From positions 1-7,607 of the forward strand of contig JACMQE010000122.1 of the NCBI GenBank assembly GCA_014377145.1: a stretch of DNA of 7,607 bases, in the 5' to 3' direction. The notes below the pieces were generated by a model that was not told the DNA's origin, searched no databases, and saw only the letters and a program-made list of their open reading frames with translations. A program made the position numbers and the translations under genes. Shown one piece after another: positions 5,507-7,607 of the stretch; position 1 is the stretch's first letter, and the number at the start of each line of letters is the position of its first letter. The DNA comes from Glaciimonas sp. Lineage in GTDB: Bacteria > Pseudomonadota > Gammaproteobacteria > Burkholderiales > Burkholderiaceae.

Positions 5507-7607
5507 TCAGTGCTTGACCACAATCGTATCTGGTTTTTCAATAGGTTTAGCCACAGCGGCAGCATCAACCACTACCTCCTCATCGGTAAGTGGCACCGGT
5601 GGCCGCTCAAGAGCGATTTCCAGAACTTTATCGAACCAGCGTACCGGGATAATTTCGAGCTTGTTTTTTACGTTGTCAGGTATATCCGCTAAGTCTTTGA
5701 CGTTTTGTTCAGGAATCAGCACTGTCTTGATTCCACCCCGATGCGCCGCCAAGAGCTTCTCTTTTAATCCACCAATTGGCAACACTTCGCCACGTAACGT
5801 AATTTCACCCGTCATTGCCACGTCTGCACGCACTGGAATCCCGGTAAAGATTGATACTAGAGCGGTAGCCATTCCGATTCCTGCCGAAGGACCGTCCTTC
5901 GGGGTCGCACCTTCCGGTACGTGGATATGAATGTCCGTCTTCTCAAAAGCTTCGTTCTTGATGCCTAGCTTCTTGGCACGACTACGCATTACCGTACGCG
6001 CTGCTTCGATCGACTCTTTCATCACATCACCGAGCGTACCAGTACAAATGATTGCGCCTTTACCATGCATCGCTACGGCCTCAATAGTAAGTAGTTCGCC
6101 ACCTACTTCAGTCCATGCAAGTCCAACTACCTGACCAACTTGATTTTCTTTTTCGGCAACGCCAAAGTCGTAGCGGCGAACACCTAGAAATTTATCAATA
6201 TTTTTTGACGTAATAGCGACTTTTTTCTCCTGCTTTCTCAGCAGAAGCAACTTCACCACCTTACGACAAATTTTAGAGATTTCACGTTCCAGAGAACGGA
6301 CACCAGCTTCCCGTGTGTAATAACGAATGATGTCGCGAATAGCGTTCTCAGCCACGCTGATTTCGTCAACCTTCAGACCGTTATTCTTGATCTGTTTAGG
6401 CAACAAATAACGCAACGCAATATTAGCTTTTTCATCTTCCGTATAACCCGACAAACGAATAACCTCCATTCGATCCAGCAACGCTGGTGGGATATTGAAG
6501 GAATTTGACGTCGCCACAAACATCACGTCGGACAAGTCAAAATCCACTTCAATGTAATGATCCGAAAACGTATGATTCTGCTCAGGATCAAGCACCTCAA
6601 GCAATGCCGATGACGGATCACCACGGAAGTCCATTCCCAACTTATCGATTTCATCAAGTAAAAATAATGGATTACGCACCCCAACCTTAGCTAGACTTTG
6701 CAAAATCTTACCTGGCATTGAACCGATGTAAGTCCGACGATGACCACGAATCTCTGCCTCGTCACGCACACCGCCTAATGCCATCCGAACGAATTTCCGA
6801 TTAGTGGCATGAGCGATCGATTGACCAAGCGAGGTTTTACCTACGCCCGGTGGGCCGACGAAACACAAAATCGGGGCTTTTAGCTTGTCGACACGTTGTT
6901 GGACGGCAAGGTATTCCAAAATACGTTCTTTGACCTTATCCAAACCATAGTGGTCACCTTCGAGCACTTTTTCAGCGTTACCCAACTCGTTATTTACCTT
7001 AGATTTTTTCTTCCATGGCAAACCAACCAGTGTATCAATATAGTTGCGTACTACCGTCGCTTCGGCTGACATCGGCGACATGAGTTTCAGCTTTTTCAGT
7101 TCACTTTGCGTTTTCTCCAGCGCTTCTTTTGGCATCTTTGCAGCAAGGATTTTCTTTTCAAGCTCATCCAGATCAGCACCCTCCTCGCCTTCACCGAGTT
7201 CTTTCTGAATCGCTTTGACTTGCTCGTTCAAATAGTATTCACGCTGCGATTTTTCCATCTGACGTTTGACTCGACCACGAATACGTTTTTCAACTTGCAA
7301 GATGTCTAACTCACCTTCAAGTTGCCCAAGCAAATGCTCATAACGCTTGCCAACGTTGAAGATTTCCAAAATAACCTGCTTTTGCTCCAACTTAAGCGGC
7401 AAGTGGGCAGCGATAGTGTCAGCAAGACGGCCGGCATCATCTATTCCAGCCAATGAAGTCAAGATTTCTGGTGGGATTTTTTTATTAAGTTTGACGTATT
7501 GGTCAAACTGCTGAACGATGGCGCGGCGCATCGCTTCAACCTCTGCATCATCGCCCAACTCCGATGCAACCGGGGTCAAATCAGCCACAAAATGTGTATC
7601 CAGTTCA
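5507..7607 (-). CDS. lon: Lon ATP-dependent serine protease (5' end outside window)
   Basis: 699 codons and a TGA stop (5509-5507) are open to the right edge. By alignment of motifs with E. coli Lon about 105 N-terminal residues are missing from the window. An in-frame GTG at 7588 is internal and not the real start. The visible order (counted from that GTG) is: the end of the N-terminal substrate-binding domain, a coiled-coil stretch about 85-170, Walker [10 protein letters not shown] (245-253), Walker B FLLDEID (309-315), sensor-1 ATSN (359-362), sensor-2 region GVRSLEREI (429-437), then the protease domain with Ser568 in KDGPSAG and Lys611 in GLKEKLL, the Lon Ser-Lys dyad (S679/K722 in E. 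coli). The hexamer unfolds and degrades misfolded proteins and short-lived regulators in the cytoplasm. A ~35-residue tail rich in V, A, P and K follows the protease domain. No frameshift or lost catalytic residue is seen. It is followed by a terminator and the hupB remnant. Confidence 0.98.
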   Translation of the reverse strand, partial: ELDTHFVADLTPVASELGDDAEVEAMRRAIVQQFDQYVKLNKKIPPEILTSLAGIDDAGRLADTIAAHLPLKLEQKQVILEIFNVGKRYEHLLGQLEGELDILQVEKRIRGRVKRQMEKSQREYYLNEQVKAIQKELGEGEEGADLDELEKKILAAKMPKEALEKTQSELKKLKLMSPMSAEATVVRNYIDTLVGLPWKKKSKVNNELGNAEKVLEGDHYGLDKVKERILEYLAVQQRVDKLKAPILCFVGPPGVGKTSLGQSIAHATNRKFVRMALGGVRDEAEIRGHRRTYIGSMPGKILQSLAKVGVRNPLFLLDEIDKLGMDFRGDPSSALLEVLDPEQNHTFSDHYIEVDFDLSDVMFVATSNSFNIPPALLDRMEVIRLSGYTEDEKANIALRYLLPKQIKNNGLKVDEISVAENAIRDIIRYYTREAGVRSLEREISKICRKVVKLLLLRKQEKKVAITSKNIDKFLGVRRYDFGVAEKENQVGQVVGLAWTEVGGELLTIEAVAMHGKGAIICTGTLGDVMKESIEAARTVMRSRAKKLGIKNEAFEKTDIHIHVPEGATPKDGPSAGIGMATALVSIFTGIPVRADVAMTGEITLRGEVLPIGGLKEKLLAAHRGGIKTVLIPEQNVKDLADIPDNVKNKLEIIPVRWFDKVLEIALERPPVPLTDEEVVVDAAAVAKPIEKPDTIVVKH

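Noticed and set aside
5475..5930. 151-codon open frame on the plus strand, rich in serine and threonine
   Set aside because: It lies antisense to the end of lon, whose minus-strand reading has clear catalytic motifs; the composition is that of a shadow frame.
1..7607. Search for mobile elements, CRISPR arrays, toxin-antitoxin pairs or phage genes
   Set aside because: No transposase fragments, terminal inverted repeats with target duplications, spaced direct repeats or paired small genes were seen; the genes present are ordinary chromosomal ones.

Overview
The window looks like a stretch of a betaproteobacterial (Burkholderiales, possibly Oxalobacteraceae-like) chromosome that is being eroded. 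Three things point there: the gene order lon - hupB - tRNA-Val - tRNA-Asp - ppiD, all on the minus strand, which I recall as typical of that order; a Lon protease and a PpiD of the betaproteobacterial type; and a TsaB start with the familiar motif ILAIETSTELAS. The species cannot be named from this window. Base composition leans to A+T for that group, and much of the DNA is non-coding or broken. This fits a host-restricted or otherwise genome-reducing lineage (inference).

Layout. Positions 1-118 hold the first 39 codons of tsaB (minus strand, running off the left edge). Positions 119-486 are gene-free apart from two short inverted repeats. A small intact thioredoxin-fold gene lies at 487-915 (plus). 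It converges on a badly decayed LysR-family regulator at 919-1831 (minus), which has several stops and frameshifts. Positions 1832-2189 show no gene. A TesA-type SGNH esterase/thioesterase remnant at 2190-2768 (plus) has lost its signal peptide and the block carrying the nucleophilic serine. It converges on an intact ppiD at 2815-4749 (minus). Upstream of ppiD lie a hairpin terminator, tRNA-Asp(GUC) with two acceptor-stem mismatches, a tRNA-Val(UAC) that has lost the 5' strand of its D stem, an internally deleted and frameshifted hupB remnant (5112-5271), a strong terminator (5403-5429), and lon (5507-7607), cut by the right edge.

How it fits together. The intact genes are for proteostasis and redox (Lon, PpiD, the thioredoxin-like protein) and, as far as it is visible, the essential tRNA t6A modification gene tsaB. 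The broken genes (a transcription regulator, a periplasmic esterase, a histone-like protein and probably one tRNA) are of kinds often dispensable or redundant. I found no mobile element, CRISPR array, phage gene or defence system, and no evidence of an undescribed system. The points of interest are how many genes are decaying side by side and the state of the two tRNAs.
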